The position numbers were made by a program, and so were the translations under genes. The notes beneath the pieces were generated by a model that did not search any database, had not been told where the DNA came from, and saw only the letters and a program-made list of their open reading frames with translations. From DATHAP01 sp963762865 (lineage in GTDB: Bacteria > Actinomycetota > Actinomycetes > JACCUZ01), in contig CAVXNC010000011.1 in the NCBI GenBank assembly GCA_963762865.1, forward strand, positions 186,001 to 250,000: a DNA stretch of 64,000 bases, in the 5' to 3' direction. Below, piece by piece: positions 25,559-34,315 of the stretch; position 1 is the first letter of the stretch, and each line of letters begins with the position of its first letter.

Positions 25559-26416
25559 GTGCTGCTCGTGCCGTCCCCGCGGCGCCTGGACGGGGCCTTG
25601 CTCACCTCGCGCGACACCCGCGTCCGGCTGGAGGCGGTACGTCGCCTGGTGCCGAGCGACGTACCGCTGGGCGGCTGGGCTGCCCTTCGCTGGCTGGGCG
25701 TCGAGGCTCTCGACGGGCGCACCGGGCCAGGGGCCGCGACGCTACTGCCGATCACCGTCTGCACCGGGCCGGTCGGCCGGCTGCGCGCACACCGCGGCAT
25801 CGTGGTCGACCGCAGCACTCTGCTGGAGGTCGACCTCGTCGAGCACGACGGGGTGCTGGTGACCACCGCCGAGCGCAGCTGCCTGGACGTGATGCGCTAC
25901 CTCGGCGCCGAGGAGGGCTTGGTCGCCGCCGATGCCACCGTGCGCGCGGGACTCACGACACGGGATCGCCTGACGCAGGCATTGGCACGGATGTCCGGCC
26001 TCAAGGGAGTGCCACGAGCCAGGTTGGCGGTCCCCCTCGTCGACGGCCGGGCGGAGTCGGGTCCCGAGAGCCGGCTGCGCTACGTCTGGGTGGTCGAGGC
26101 GGGGTTGCCCGTGCCGCTGGTCAACCCGGTGGTCGTGGAGCGGGACGGCCGGTTCGTCGCACGCACAGACCTGGTGGACCCGGAGGCCGGCACCGTCGGC
26201 GAGTACGACGGGTCGCAGCACCGTGGTCTGGCGCAGCACACGGCCGACAACGTTCGGGAAGAGGACCTCGAGGGGCTCAACCTCCAGGTCACCCGGTCGA
26301 CGTCGCTGGACCTCTGGCCACACCGGAGCAGGTTGGTGACCCGGTTGCGGGTCGCGCACCGGCGCGGCACCCAACGCGATCGCGGCAAGGACTCCTGGGG
26401 CCTCCGAGCGTCGTGA
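25559..26416 (+). CDS. DUF559-like protein with PD-(D/E)XK-type C-terminal domain
   Basis: About 285 residues, of the common actinobacterial type once called AbiEi-like or DUF559. The N-terminal part (RVRLEAVRRLVPSDVPLGG, then WAALRWLGVEALDG) resembles these proteins but lacks the usual winged-helix start. The C-terminal part carries the nuclease-like pattern TDLVDPEAGTVGEYDGSQH, with Asp and Glu spaced as in Vsr/restriction-endonuclease folds. GTG 25559 is a cautious start; the frame is open far upstream but crosses palindrome B. It stands alone without a partner toxin gene. Function unknown; a defence role is only suggested. Confidence 0.65.
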   Translation: MLLVPSPRRLDGALLTSRDTRVRLEAVRRLVPSDVPLGGWAALRWLGVEALDGRTGPGAATLLPITVCTGPVGRLRAHRGIVVDRSTLLEVDLVEHDGVLVTTAERSCLDVMRYLGAEEGLVAADATVRAGLTTRDRLTQALARMSGLKGVPRARLAVPLVDGRAESGPESRLRYVWVVEAGLPVPLVNPVVVERDGRFVARTDLVDPEAGTVGEYDGSQHRGLAQHTADNVREEDLEGLNLQVTRSTSLDLWPHRSRLVTRLRVAHRRGTQRDRGKDSWGLRAS

Positions 26417-26467
26417 CCGGCTGACCGTCCACCCGGCGTCCACCACCGTGCCGACGGCCCGCTGCTG

Positions 26468-26536
26468 ATGATCCTTCGTGCCAGGGCGGCGACATCGACG
26501 CCCTGGCGTAGCGGTCGCATGGGCGCAAACGATCAT
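26468..26536. repeat. palindromic intergenic element, copy C of an A/B/C family
   Basis: Outer arms ATGATC...GATCAT at 26468-26483 and 26521-26536 pair imperfectly; the right arm GCGCAAACGATCAT matches copies A and B. The inner stem is different in sequence but still pairs perfectly: CCAGGGCG at 26481-26488 with CGCCCTGG at 26499-26506. Changed bases with kept pairing suggest that the folded form matters. Confidence 0.7.
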
Positions 26537-26596
26537 GGAAGCACGGGCGTGGCGCGGGCGGGTGCCGAGATGGTCGGTGGGGCGGCGGGTGAGCGG

Positions 26597-27802
26597 CTAG
26601 GAGGCGGCGCTGACCTCGCGGGGCAGCGGCCACGGGTTCACCCGGCAGCCCTGCATGCCCTTCGACTGCTGCTGCATCACCGGTGCGCGGCGGTCGGGCG
26701 CGGAGCAGTACGCGTGACCGAAGCCCAGCCAGTGGCCGGTCTCGTGGTTGACGACCATGTCGCGGTACTCGTCCAGGGTTCCGGGGAAGTAGCGCGAGCC
26801 GAAGCGCCAGCGGCTCTCGTTGATGATCACGTTGCGACCGGCCCGGCAGCTGTACGAGGCGGAGCACCCCGAGGAGAAGGCCGGCAGGTAGCGGGACTGC
26901 GACAGCACCACCGTGAAGTCGCCGACCCGGCCCGGTGCCGCCGGGCGGAACCGGTGGTGCGCGCCCAGCCAGCCCCGCCGGTCGGCGTACGTCGCGGCGA
27001 CCGAGGCTCGGAAGACCTCGACGTCGGCCCGGACCGCGCCCCGGGTGCGCACCGAGTAGGTGTGCAGCCGGAAGGCGTCCAGCCGGGGCAGCTCGACGGA
27101 CACGGCCGGGGCTGCCGACGGTCCGTGAGCGACCCGCAGCCGCCAGAACCCGGGCGTCACAGGGGTCGCACGCAGCGAGTAGGCACCTGCCTCGCCGGCC
27201 GTCGTCCGGGCCAGCACCTGCCAGGTGTCGCCGACGCGACGCTCCAGCCGCAGTGCCTGACCGTCGCCCGCCGCGAGCACGCCGGACACAGTGACCGGCC
27301 GGCCGACCCGGGTCCCGGCCGACGACAGCGACGCGGTGAGGGGCGCGACCGTCACCGTCACCGGCTGGCTCACCGACTCCTCCGCGGCCCCGGCGGTGCC
27401 GAAGTGCAGCCGGAACGTCGTCGACTCGGTGAGCAGCACGCCGGGCACCGACAGCGAGCCGGCCGGGTCGGTGGTCCCGGTGCTGGAGACCGCCCAGTCC
27501 CCGTCCGGGCCGAGCACCTCGACCGCGACGGTCGCACCGGCGACGCCAGCACCGCTCGACGGGTCGGTGAGCCGGCCGGCGAGCGTGCTGGTGCCCCCGC
27601 GGGCCACCACGGACGGCTCCGCCGCGAATGCCAGGGCCGTCGGGATGCCACTGACCCCCGCCACCGTCTGGACCGGCTGCACGCCGGCCACCGCCCCGCC
27701 GGCACCGGCCGTCTGCAGCACCAGCGCGAGCACCGCGAGCGCCGTCGCCAGCACGACCGTCGGCAGGGCCGGCAGCGAGGAGCGCGCGGTCGATGGGCTC
27801 AT
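26597..27802 (-). CDS. secreted DUF3152 protein with zinc-protease-like motif
   Basis: A 401-residue exported protein. Residues 12-38 are a hydrophobic signal or anchor (VVLATALAVLALVLQTAGAG). Residues ~45-230 look like two Ig/Big-type beta-sandwich domains (Thr, Val and Gly rich, TLAGRLTDPSSGAGVAGATV). The C-terminal ~170 residues are the DUF3152 domain: TYSVRTRGAVRADVEVFRAS, NVIINESRWRFGS, MVVNHETGHWLGFGHAYC and MQQQSKGMQGC. HETGHxxGxxH is a zincin-type metal motif, so protease activity is plausible but not shown. The fusion to Ig-like domains suggests surface binding. It lies alone; the stop of the gene at 26416 is convergent with it. Confidence 0.85.
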   Translation of the reverse strand: MSPSTARSSLPALPTVVLATALAVLALVLQTAGAGGAVAGVQPVQTVAGVSGIPTALAFAAEPSVVARGGTSTLAGRLTDPSSGAGVAGATVAVEVLGPDGDWAVSSTGTTDPAGSLSVPGVLLTESTTFRLHFGTAGAAEESVSQPVTVTVAPLTASLSSAGTRVGRPVTVSGVLAAGDGQALRLERRVGDTWQVLARTTAGEAGAYSLRATPVTPGFWRLRVAHGPSAAPAVSVELPRLDAFRLHTYSVRTRGAVRADVEVFRASVAATYADRRGWLGAHHRFRPAAPGRVGDFTVVLSQSRYLPAFSSGCSASYSCRAGRNVIINESRWRFGSRYFPGTLDEYRDMVVNHETGHWLGFGHAYCSAPDRRAPVMQQQSKGMQGCRVNPWPLPREVSAAS

Positions 27803-27829
27803 CCGACTCCTACTCGGTAGAAATCACCG

Positions 27830-28918
27830 TCAACCGTAGGTCACACCGCGGGACCTGGGGCGCAGATCGACCGGCGGCGTCCCGGGGGTCGACCAGTCGC
27901 GGGTGGCCCAGGCCGCCCAGTCCGCCCGCTCCGTGCTCGGCCGGGCCAGCAGGTAGCCCTGCACGGCATCGACCCCGAGGCTGCGCAGGGTGTCCAGCTC
28001 GGCGGCCGTCTCCACGCCTTCAGCCGTGACCTCGGCCCCGAGCTCGAGGGCCATCAGCACCACCGCTGTCACGAAGGCGCGGCGCGCGGCGTCGTGGTCG
28101 ATGTCGGCCAGCAGCGACCGGTCCAGCTTCACCACGTCCGGGCGCAGCCGGAGGACGTGGGCGAAGGAGGCGTAGCCCGCCCCGGTGTCGTCGACGGCCA
28201 GCCGCAGCCCGCGCGCCCGGTGCGGCGCGAGCGCCTCGGCGATGTCCTCGTAGCGCGCGACCGCGGCGTGCTCGGTGATCTCCACGGTCAACCGGTCGGG
28301 CTCCGTGCACCCCGCCAGCTCGGCCGCGAACTCCGGGTCCAGCACGAGGGCCGGCGAGGCGTTCACCGAGAGCCCCACCCCCGAGGGCAGGCAGGGCAGC
28401 GACGTCACGGCCCGCCGCACGGCCAGCAGCTCGAGCGACACCCCGAGCCCGGCGTCGTGGGCCTCGGCGAACCACCGGTCGGGCGCCGGCGCGTGGGGGA
28501 AGCGGGCCAGCGCCTCGCACCCCGTCCAGCGCGACTCGGCGAGGTCCACCACCGGCTGGAGGGCGATCCCCAGCAGCTCGGGGTGGGACAGGAGATCGTG
28601 AGTACGGTCGGACGCCGCCGCACGGCGGCGCCGGGGCTCCTCCGTGGCGGCCAGGTGCTCCGCCTGGGCGGTGACCCGGCGGCCGAGCTCAGCGACGTGC
28701 CGGCTGACGTGCAGCGTCAGCAGGGCCAGCGCCGCCAGCGAGCCGAGCCCGGCGACAGCCAGGTAGTCGACCGGCCGGCCGCGGCCGGTGAGGACAGGTG
28801 CCAGCCGGTCGCCGCTGACGACCACCGCCACCACCGCCTCGGCGGCGACCACGGCCAGCACCACCCGGAGCGCCCGCAGCGCCCGGTCAGCCCGGTCGGC
28901 CAGATCCGGATCCGCCAT
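27830..28918 (-). CDS. membrane-anchored EAL-domain protein (c-di-GMP phosphodiesterase)
   Basis: A 362-residue protein with two membrane segments at about 17-37 and 49-70, a linker, and an EAL domain from about residue 110. Residues needed for c-di-GMP hydrolysis are present: EALARF, LSVNASP (Asn), VEITEH (Glu), VDDTGAGYAS (Asp pair), VVKLDRS (Lys), TAEGVET (Glu) and VQGYLLARP (Gln). The loop reads DDTGAGY rather than the usual DDFGTGY. No GGDEF or PAS domain. Active phosphodiesterase is likely. It is 27 bp from the DUF3152 gene on the same strand, with no overlap. Confidence 0.9.
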   Translation of the reverse strand: MADPDLADRADRALRALRVVLAVVAAEAVVAVVVSGDRLAPVLTGRGRPVDYLAVAGLGSLAALALLTLHVSRHVAELGRRVTAQAEHLAATEEPRRRRAAASDRTHDLLSHPELLGIALQPVVDLAESRWTGCEALARFPHAPAPDRWFAEAHDAGLGVSLELLAVRRAVTSLPCLPSGVGLSVNASPALVLDPEFAAELAGCTEPDRLTVEITEHAAVARYEDIAEALAPHRARGLRLAVDDTGAGYASFAHVLRLRPDVVKLDRSLLADIDHDAARRAFVTAVVLMALELGAEVTAEGVETAAELDTLRSLGVDAVQGYLLARPSTERADWAAWATRDWSTPGTPPVDLRPRSRGVTYG

Positions 28919-29041
28919 CTCGCCACCGCCCCACTGCAGCCTCGCCCCGCGACGCTGCGCTCACGGACCAGTACGCAGCGTCAAACGAGCAGGTCGACCG
29001 GGGGTTACGAACGGTGGACCCGGGCTCACCGCCGGTTCCGA

Positions 29042-29524
29042 CTAGCTCGGTGTCAGCACCTTGGTCATCCAGCGGTGCGGGAGCCCGGCGTCGTCGAAGA
29101 CCGGGCCGTGCGCGGCGTACCCGAGATGCTCGTAGAAGCCGAGCGCGTGCGTCTGCGCCGAGAGGGCCACGACCCGCAGCCCGCGCTCCGCCGCCCGCAC
29201 CTCGATCGCCGCGACCAGCCCCACGCCGAGAGCCGTCCCCCGCGTCTCCGGGCGGACCGCGAGCCGTCCGAGGTGCGCCACCTCGCCGAGCGCCGGGTCG
29301 GCATCGGCGAAGCCCGCCCGCTCCACGACCAGCCGGCCGGCGCCGACCGCGCGCCCGTCGTCGAAGGCGACGAAGTGGTCCGCGGTGTCGTCGAGGTCGT
29401 CGAGCTCGAGGTCGGCGGGCACCTGCTGCTCGGTGACGAAGACGTCGAATCGCACGCCGTACGCCGCCGCACGCTCGGCCTCGTCGCCGGCCAGGCGGAT
29501 GACCCGGCCGGGACGGTCGCTCAC
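29042..29524 (-). CDS. GNAT-family N-acetyltransferase
   Basis: A 160-residue acetyltransferase of the GNAT fold, ElaA-like in its VRFDVFVTEQQVPADLELDD start. The acetyl-CoA motif is LGRLAVRPETRGTALGVGLV (about 95-114), followed by GLRVVALSAQTHALGFYEHL and GYAAHGPVFDDAGLPH. GTG 29524 overlaps the rluD stop as GTGA, so it is translated after rluD. Substrate unknown. Confidence 0.9.
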   Translation of the reverse strand: MSDRPGRVIRLAGDEAERAAAYGVRFDVFVTEQQVPADLELDDLDDTADHFVAFDDGRAVGAGRLVVERAGFADADPALGEVAHLGRLAVRPETRGTALGVGLVAAIEVRAAERGLRVVALSAQTHALGFYEHLGYAAHGPVFDDAGLPHRWMTKVLTPS

Positions 29525-30450
29525 GACTCGGCGCGCAACCGCTCGAGCGCGGTCGCCAGGTCGTCGGGATACTCGCTGCTGACCTCGAGCCGCTCCCCGG
29601 TCGACGGGTGGTCGAAGGCCAGCCGCCTCGCGTGCAGCCACTGCCGCGACAACCCGAGGCGTGCGGCCAGCGTCGGGTCCGCGCCGTAGGTGAGGTCGCC
29701 GACGCACGGGTGCCGCAGGGCCGCCATGTGCACGCGGATCTGGTGGGTGCGGCCGGTCTCCAGGTTGATCTCGAGCAGGCTGGCCGCGCGGTGCGCCTCG
29801 AGAGTGTCGTAGTGCGTGACGCTCGGCTTGCCGTCGGCGACCACGGCCCACTTCCAGTCCGCACTCGGGTGCCGGTCGATGGGCGCGTCGACGGTGCCCT
29901 TCAGCGGGTCGGGGTGCCCCTGAACCAGCGCGTGGTAGGTCTTCTCGACCGTGCGGTCCTTGAACGCGCGCTTGAGGACGGTGTACGCCCGCTCCGACTT
30001 GGCCACCACCATCAGCCCGCTGGTGCCGACGTCCAGCCGGTGCACCACACCCTGGCGCTCCGCCGCCCCGCTGGTCGACACCCGGTAGCCGGCTCCGGCC
30101 AGCCCGCCGACGACGGTCAGCCCGGTCCAGCCCGGGCTGGGGTGCGCCGCGACGCCGACCGGCTTGTCCACGACCACGAGGTCGTCGTCGTCGTGCACCA
30201 CGATCATGCCGGGGACCGGCTCGGCGACGACCACCGGCGCAGAGGGCGGTGCCGGTATCGAGACGTCCAGCCACGACCCGGCGTGCACCCGGTCGGACTT
30301 GGCGGCCGGCGACCCGTCGACGAGCACGTCACCGCTCCCGACGAGCTCAGCGGCCTTGGTGCGCGAGAAGCCGAAGAGGCGGGAGAGGGCGGCGTCCAGT
30401 CGCTCCCCCGCGAGGCCCTCGGGAACTGGCAGGGTGCGTCGGTCGGTCAC
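29521..30450 (-). CDS. rluD: RluA-family pseudouridine synthase (RluD-like)
   Basis: Makes pseudouridines in 23S rRNA. The 309-residue protein has an N-terminal S4 RNA-binding domain (LDAALSRLFGFSRTKAAELV, residues ~17-65) and the catalytic domain with the Asp motif HRLDVGTSGLMVVAKSERA at about residues 139-157, then GRTHQIRVHMAALRHPCVGD. In many actinobacteria rluD directly follows lspA; here a sugar transferase gene lies between them. It overlaps the acetyltransferase gene by four bases. Confidence 0.92.
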   Translation of the reverse strand: MTDRRTLPVPEGLAGERLDAALSRLFGFSRTKAAELVGSGDVLVDGSPAAKSDRVHAGSWLDVSIPAPPSAPVVVAEPVPGMIVVHDDDDLVVVDKPVGVAAHPSPGWTGLTVVGGLAGAGYRVSTSGAAERQGVVHRLDVGTSGLMVVAKSERAYTVLKRAFKDRTVEKTYHALVQGHPDPLKGTVDAPIDRHPSADWKWAVVADGKPSVTHYDTLEAHRAASLLEINLETGRTHQIRVHMAALRHPCVGDLTYGADPTLAARLGLSRQWLHARRLAFDHPSTGERLEVSSEYPDDLATALERLRAES

Positions 30451-30531
30451 CCGCCGAGGGTAGCCGTCAGGACGCGGCGCCCCCGCCGACGGCGGCCCGT
30501 CGGCGGTCCGCCGTGCTGGGCGCGGCGTCGG

Positions 30532-32061
30532 TCAGTAGGCGCCGCGGCGGCCGACCACCGCGTGCAGGGTCTTCCACAGGATCTGGATGTCGCCGGCGAA
30601 GGACCAGTTCTCGACGTAGTAGAGGTCGAGCCGGACGCTGTCCTCCCAGGACAGGTCGGAGCGGCCGCTGACCTGCCAGAGGCCGGTGATGCCGGGCTTG
30701 ACCAGCAGGCGGCGGGAGGTCGCCCGGCCGTACTGCTCGGTCTCGCTCGGCAGCGCCGGTCGAGGGCCGACCATGCTCATGTCACCGAGCAGGACGTTGA
30801 GCAGCTGCGGCAGCTCGTCGAGGCTGAACCGGCGCAGGAAGCGACCGACGGCGGTCACCCGCGGGTCGTCGCGGATCTTGAAGAGGACGCCGTTGCCCTC
30901 GTTGTCGTCCCAGATCTCGCCCAGGCGGCGCTCGGCGTCGACGACCATCGTGCGGAACTTGTAGACGGTGAACATCGCCCCGTCGCGGCCGACCCGGACC
31001 TGCCGGAAGATGACCGGGCCGGAGCTGGTGACGCGCACCGCGACGGCGATCAGCAGCAGGAAGGGGCTGATCGCGACGAGCGCCAGGCCGGCGGTGAAGC
31101 GGTCGAACGCCTCCTTGACCACCCGCGTCGGGCCGGTGAACTCGGGCTGCTCGACGTAGAGGAGCTGCAGGCCGGAGACCGGGCGGACGTGGACCCGGGG
31201 GCCTGCGACATCGGTCAGGGCGGGAGCGACGACCAGGTCCACCCCTGCGCCCTCGAGGTCCCAGCCCAGCCGCTTCAGGACACCGCTGGTCAGCCCGCGC
31301 GAGGCGGTGACCGCCACGGTGTCGACGCCGAGGCGGGTGACCGCTTCGGGGACGCTCGTCAGCGACCCGACGACCGGCACCGAGCAGCCGTGGACGGCGT
31401 CACCGGGCGGCATGCAGGCACCGACGACCTTGAGGCCGGCGTAGGGCTCGCGCTCCAGCTCGGCGACCAGGGCGTCGACCTCCTCGCGGCCACCGACCGC
31501 GAGCACCCGGTGCGACCACCTGCTGGAGCGGCGCCGGGCGTGGTGGAGGACCTTGCGGGCGGCCCAACGGCCGAGCAGCAGCAGGGCGGTCCCGACGAGG
31601 AAGGACAGCCCGAACGCCAGGCGGGAGAACTGGAAGCGGTTCATGTAGCAGATGACCGCGACGAGACCCCAGAAGTACATGCTGGCCCGGACGACACGGC
31701 GGTACTCGTCACCACCCACGCCGAGGATGCGGCCGTCGTACGTGCGGGTCAGTAGCAGGAACAGCGTCCAGGCGACGGCGAGCGCCGGGCCCAGGACGAG
31801 GTAGGAGGTCGGCCGTACGTTGCCGAGCTCACTCGTGATCGAGACGGCCTTGTCGCTGGGCCCGAAGACGTAGCCGAGGGCCAGGCCGATCGCGACGGTG
31901 ACGAGCAGGGCGTCCAGGAGCAGCAGCCGCCGGCCCAGGCGCCGCAGCCACCGGGTGTCGGAGACAGTCGCGTGGTCGGCGAGCGTCAGGATCTGGGGGC
32001 GGTCGACCGCCCGGGCGGGGGCCCGCTGCGCGACGTCGCCGTCCGGCACCACGGACGTCAT
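30532..32061 (-). CDS. polyprenyl glycosylphosphotransferase (bacterial sugar transferase)
   Basis: A 509-residue priming enzyme for exopolysaccharide or cell-wall glycan: transfers a sugar-1-phosphate to undecaprenyl phosphate. The N-terminal half has four to five membrane helices (residues ~45-190) and a CoA-binding-like region (HRVLAVGGREEVDALVAELE). The C-terminal catalytic domain has VYKFRTMVVDAERR, RRFSLDELPQLLNVLLGDMS, MVGPRPALPSE, KPGITGLWQVSGRSDLSWED and YYVENWSFAGDIQI. ATG 32061 has GGGAGG upstream. No other glycan-synthesis genes are nearby, so its product is unclear. It separates rluD from lspA. Confidence 0.93.
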   Translation of the reverse strand: MTSVVPDGDVAQRAPARAVDRPQILTLADHATVSDTRWLRRLGRRLLLLDALLVTVAIGLALGYVFGPSDKAVSITSELGNVRPTSYLVLGPALAVAWTLFLLLTRTYDGRILGVGGDEYRRVVRASMYFWGLVAVICYMNRFQFSRLAFGLSFLVGTALLLLGRWAARKVLHHARRRSSRWSHRVLAVGGREEVDALVAELEREPYAGLKVVGACMPPGDAVHGCSVPVVGSLTSVPEAVTRLGVDTVAVTASRGLTSGVLKRLGWDLEGAGVDLVVAPALTDVAGPRVHVRPVSGLQLLYVEQPEFTGPTRVVKEAFDRFTAGLALVAISPFLLLIAVAVRVTSSGPVIFRQVRVGRDGAMFTVYKFRTMVVDAERRLGEIWDDNEGNGVLFKIRDDPRVTAVGRFLRRFSLDELPQLLNVLLGDMSMVGPRPALPSETEQYGRATSRRLLVKPGITGLWQVSGRSDLSWEDSVRLDLYYVENWSFAGDIQILWKTLHAVVGRRGAY

Positions 32062-32254
32062 GCGCTGCTCCCTCCCTGGCTCGTGCTCGCTGCTGTCAGC
32101 GTCGCGTGACCGGACGCCCGCCACAGGGTAACGACCGGTCCCCCGTCCGTCACATACCGCCACATGTCAGGCGATCTCCGGGCAACCCGGACGTCCACCT
32201 GTCCCAGCCAGCCATGGCTCACATGAGTAAAGAGTCGCGGCGGGCCCGATTGGT

Positions 32255-32851
32255 TCACTCGATTTTTCCGGGCCCTCGATCCTCGTCGGAACCGTGGGCC
32301 TCCTGACCCGCTTCGACCCGTTCCGCACCGTGGGGCACCCCGCGCGCGGTGAGCCCGACCATCAGCACGGCTGCGACGACGATCGCCGAGTCGGCCAGGT
32401 TGAAGACCGGCCATCGCGGCAGCTCCAGGAAGTCCACGACGTGCCCGCGGCCGGGACCGGGGCTGCGCAGCAGGCGGTCGAGCAGGTTGCCCAGCGCCCC
32501 GCCGAGCACCAGGCCGAGCGCCACCGCCCACCAGCCGCTCTGCAGGCGGCGCGCCACCCGCAGGATGACGACGACCACGCCGAGCGCGACGCAGGTGAAG
32601 ACGATGGTGAGGCCCTGGGCCATGCCGAAGGCGGCCCCCGGGTTGCGCACCAGGCGCAGTGTCAGCAGGCCGCCGAGCAGGCTGATCGGCTCCCGGTCGG
32701 TGAGCTGCGCGACGGCCAGCAGCTTGGTGACCACGTCCAGCGCGAGGACGCCGGCCGCCACTGCCAGCAGCAGCGGCACCCGCCCGACGGATCGCACCCT
32801 GCCCGACTCCTCGGCCGGGTCGCTCAGCGACGCTCCTCGCGCTGCTTGCAC
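32255..32851 (-). CDS. lspA: lipoprotein signal peptidase (signal peptidase II)
   Basis: Inner-membrane aspartyl protease that cleaves prolipoprotein signals. Four membrane helices and the family motifs are present: ALDVVTKLLAV, VRNPGAAFGMAQG, GGALGNLLDRLLRSPG with the first catalytic Asp, and VVDFLELPRWPVFNLADSAI with the second. A polar, acidic C-terminal tail follows. GTG 32851 (reading QAARGASLSD) overlaps the DksA-like gene by 28 bp; GTG 32797, with GAGGAG nine bases upstream, is a good alternative and would avoid the overlap. GTG 32860 is also possible. Confidence 0.92.
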   Translation of the reverse strand: MQAARGASLSDPAEESGRVRSVGRVPLLLAVAAGVLALDVVTKLLAVAQLTDREPISLLGGLLTLRLVRNPGAAFGMAQGLTIVFTCVALGVVVVILRVARRLQSGWWAVALGLVLGGALGNLLDRLLRSPGPGRGHVVDFLELPRWPVFNLADSAIVVAAVLMVGLTARGVPHGAERVEAGQEAHGSDEDRGPGKIE

Positions 32852-34143
32852 GTCATGCACAGCGTCGCCCGCGGGAACACCTGAAGGCGGGCCTTGCCGA
32901 TGGGGTTGCCACAGTTCTCACAGACGCCGTAGGAGCGGTTCTCGATGCGGGCGAGCGCTCGCTCGGCCTGGACAAGCATGTCACGGGTGTTGTTCGCCAG
33001 GGACATCTCGTGCTCGCGCTCGAAGGTCTTGCTGCCCGCGTCGGCCGCGTCGTCGCCGGCGCCGTCGCCCGAGTCCCGCAGCATGTCGTCGATCTCGTGC
33101 TCGGCCATGTCGAGCTCGTCGCGCAGCCGGCGGACCTCGTCCTGCAGCTCCGAGCGCACCTCGTTGAGCTCTGCCTTGGTCCACGGGTCCTCGTCGGCGC
33201 GCACGACCAGCGCCTGCGGACCGGGCGGCGGGCCGGCCGGCCCGGCGGACCGGCGAGCCGCGGACGGTCGGGACACCTGCGTCTTCGCGGCCTGGTTCGG
33301 AACGCCCTCCATCGCCGCCTTGCGGGCGGCGGCGGTGCTGGTCGCGCGCGGCGCGGCCGGTGCGGCCTTCGGGGCGGCGGCCGGTGCGGATGCCTTGCCC
33401 GCCGCAGCCTTCGTCGCAGGCGCCGTGGCGGTGGGTGCCGCCGTGGCCGGGACCTTCTTCGCGACCGCCTTCTTCGTCGGCGCGGCCTTCTTCGCTGCCA
33501 CCTTCTTGGCCGGCGGCGCCTTCTTCGCGACCGCCTTCTTGGCCGGCGGGGCCTTCTTCGCGACCACCTTCTTGGCCGGCGGGGCCTTCTTCGCGACCAC
33601 CTTCTTGGCCGGCGCAGCCTTCTTCGCGACCACCTTCTTCGCCGGCGCAGCCTTCTTCGCGACCGCCTTCTTCGCGGGCGCGGCCTTCCTGGCCGCCACC
33701 TTCGCCGTCGACTTCTTCGCGACCGCCTTCTTCGGCGGCGCAGCCTTCTTCGCCGCGGCCTTCGTGGCCGGCGCCTTCTTCGTGGTGGACTTCTTCGCGG
33801 CCGGCTTCTTCGCGGTGGACTTCGTCGCGGTGGACTTCTTCGCCGGGGCCTTCGTCGCGGTGGACCGCGCGGTGGACTTGGTGGCGGTCTTCTTCGCCGG
33901 CGACTTGGTCGCGGCGCTCGTCGTGGACTTCCGGGCGACCTTCTTCGCGGCGACCTTCTTCGCCGCGGCCTTCGTGCTGGCCTTCGTGGTGGCCGTCGTC
34001 CCGGGGGCGGACGACGAGCGCCGGACCGGCGCGGAGGCGCGCCGGGCCGCGGTGCGGGCCGCGGCGAGCACCGTCCGGACGGGGCCGCTGCGGGCTGCGT
34101 CACCGGGCGCGCGCGCGTCGCTGCCGGTGCTCTGCTGCGCCAT
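32824..34143 (-). CDS. DksA/TraR-type zinc-finger protein with long histone-like Lys/Ala tail
   Basis: A 439-residue protein of two parts. Residues ~20-300 are low-complexity Lys/Ala/Pro repeats (KKAPPAKKVVAKKA, repeated with small changes) like the C-terminus of histone H1 and HupB-type proteins, expected to bind DNA without sequence preference. Residues ~325-439 are a TraR/DksA domain: a charged coiled coil, then the Cys4 zinc finger in CENCGNPIG and LCMTCKQREE. Similar fusions are known in actinobacteria next to lspA. ATG 34143 has AAGGGGG in front; ATG 34176 would add eleven residues. It probably binds RNA polymerase, DNA or both (inference). Confidence 0.88.
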   Translation of the reverse strand: MAQQSTGSDARAPGDAARSGPVRTVLAAARTAARRASAPVRRSSSAPGTTATTKASTKAAAKKVAAKKVARKSTTSAATKSPAKKTATKSTARSTATKAPAKKSTATKSTAKKPAAKKSTTKKAPATKAAAKKAAPPKKAVAKKSTAKVAARKAAPAKKAVAKKAAPAKKVVAKKAAPAKKVVAKKAPPAKKVVAKKAPPAKKAVAKKAPPAKKVAAKKAAPTKKAVAKKVPATAAPTATAPATKAAAGKASAPAAAPKAAPAAPRATSTAAARKAAMEGVPNQAAKTQVSRPSAARRSAGPAGPPPGPQALVVRADEDPWTKAELNEVRSELQDEVRRLRDELDMAEHEIDDMLRDSGDGAGDDAADAGSKTFEREHEMSLANNTRDMLVQAERALARIENRSYGVCENCGNPIGKARLQVFPRATLCMTCKQREERR

Positions 34144-34315
34144 CTCGGCCCCCTTGCTGGCAACCAACTGCGACATAACTCCGGCCCGCCGACGATCAAG
34201 CGCGGCCGGGTGTGCGGAAGGATAGGTCTCCGCAGGTCAGCGGACAAACGAGCCACGCCGCCAGGTGGTGCCGCGCCGCACCCGATCGGCATCCCCCAGC
34301 GACCATCAATCCCGG

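Noticed and set aside
25559..26416. AbiE-type toxin-antitoxin pair
   Set aside because: Only the DUF559-like gene is present; no nucleotidyltransferase toxin gene is adjacent, and the antitoxin-like winged helix is missing.
33400..34000. Low-complexity Lys/Ala repeat region as a sequencing artefact or intergenic repeat
   Set aside because: The frame continues without break through the repeat into a normal DksA/TraR zinc finger, and such tails are known in actinobacteria.
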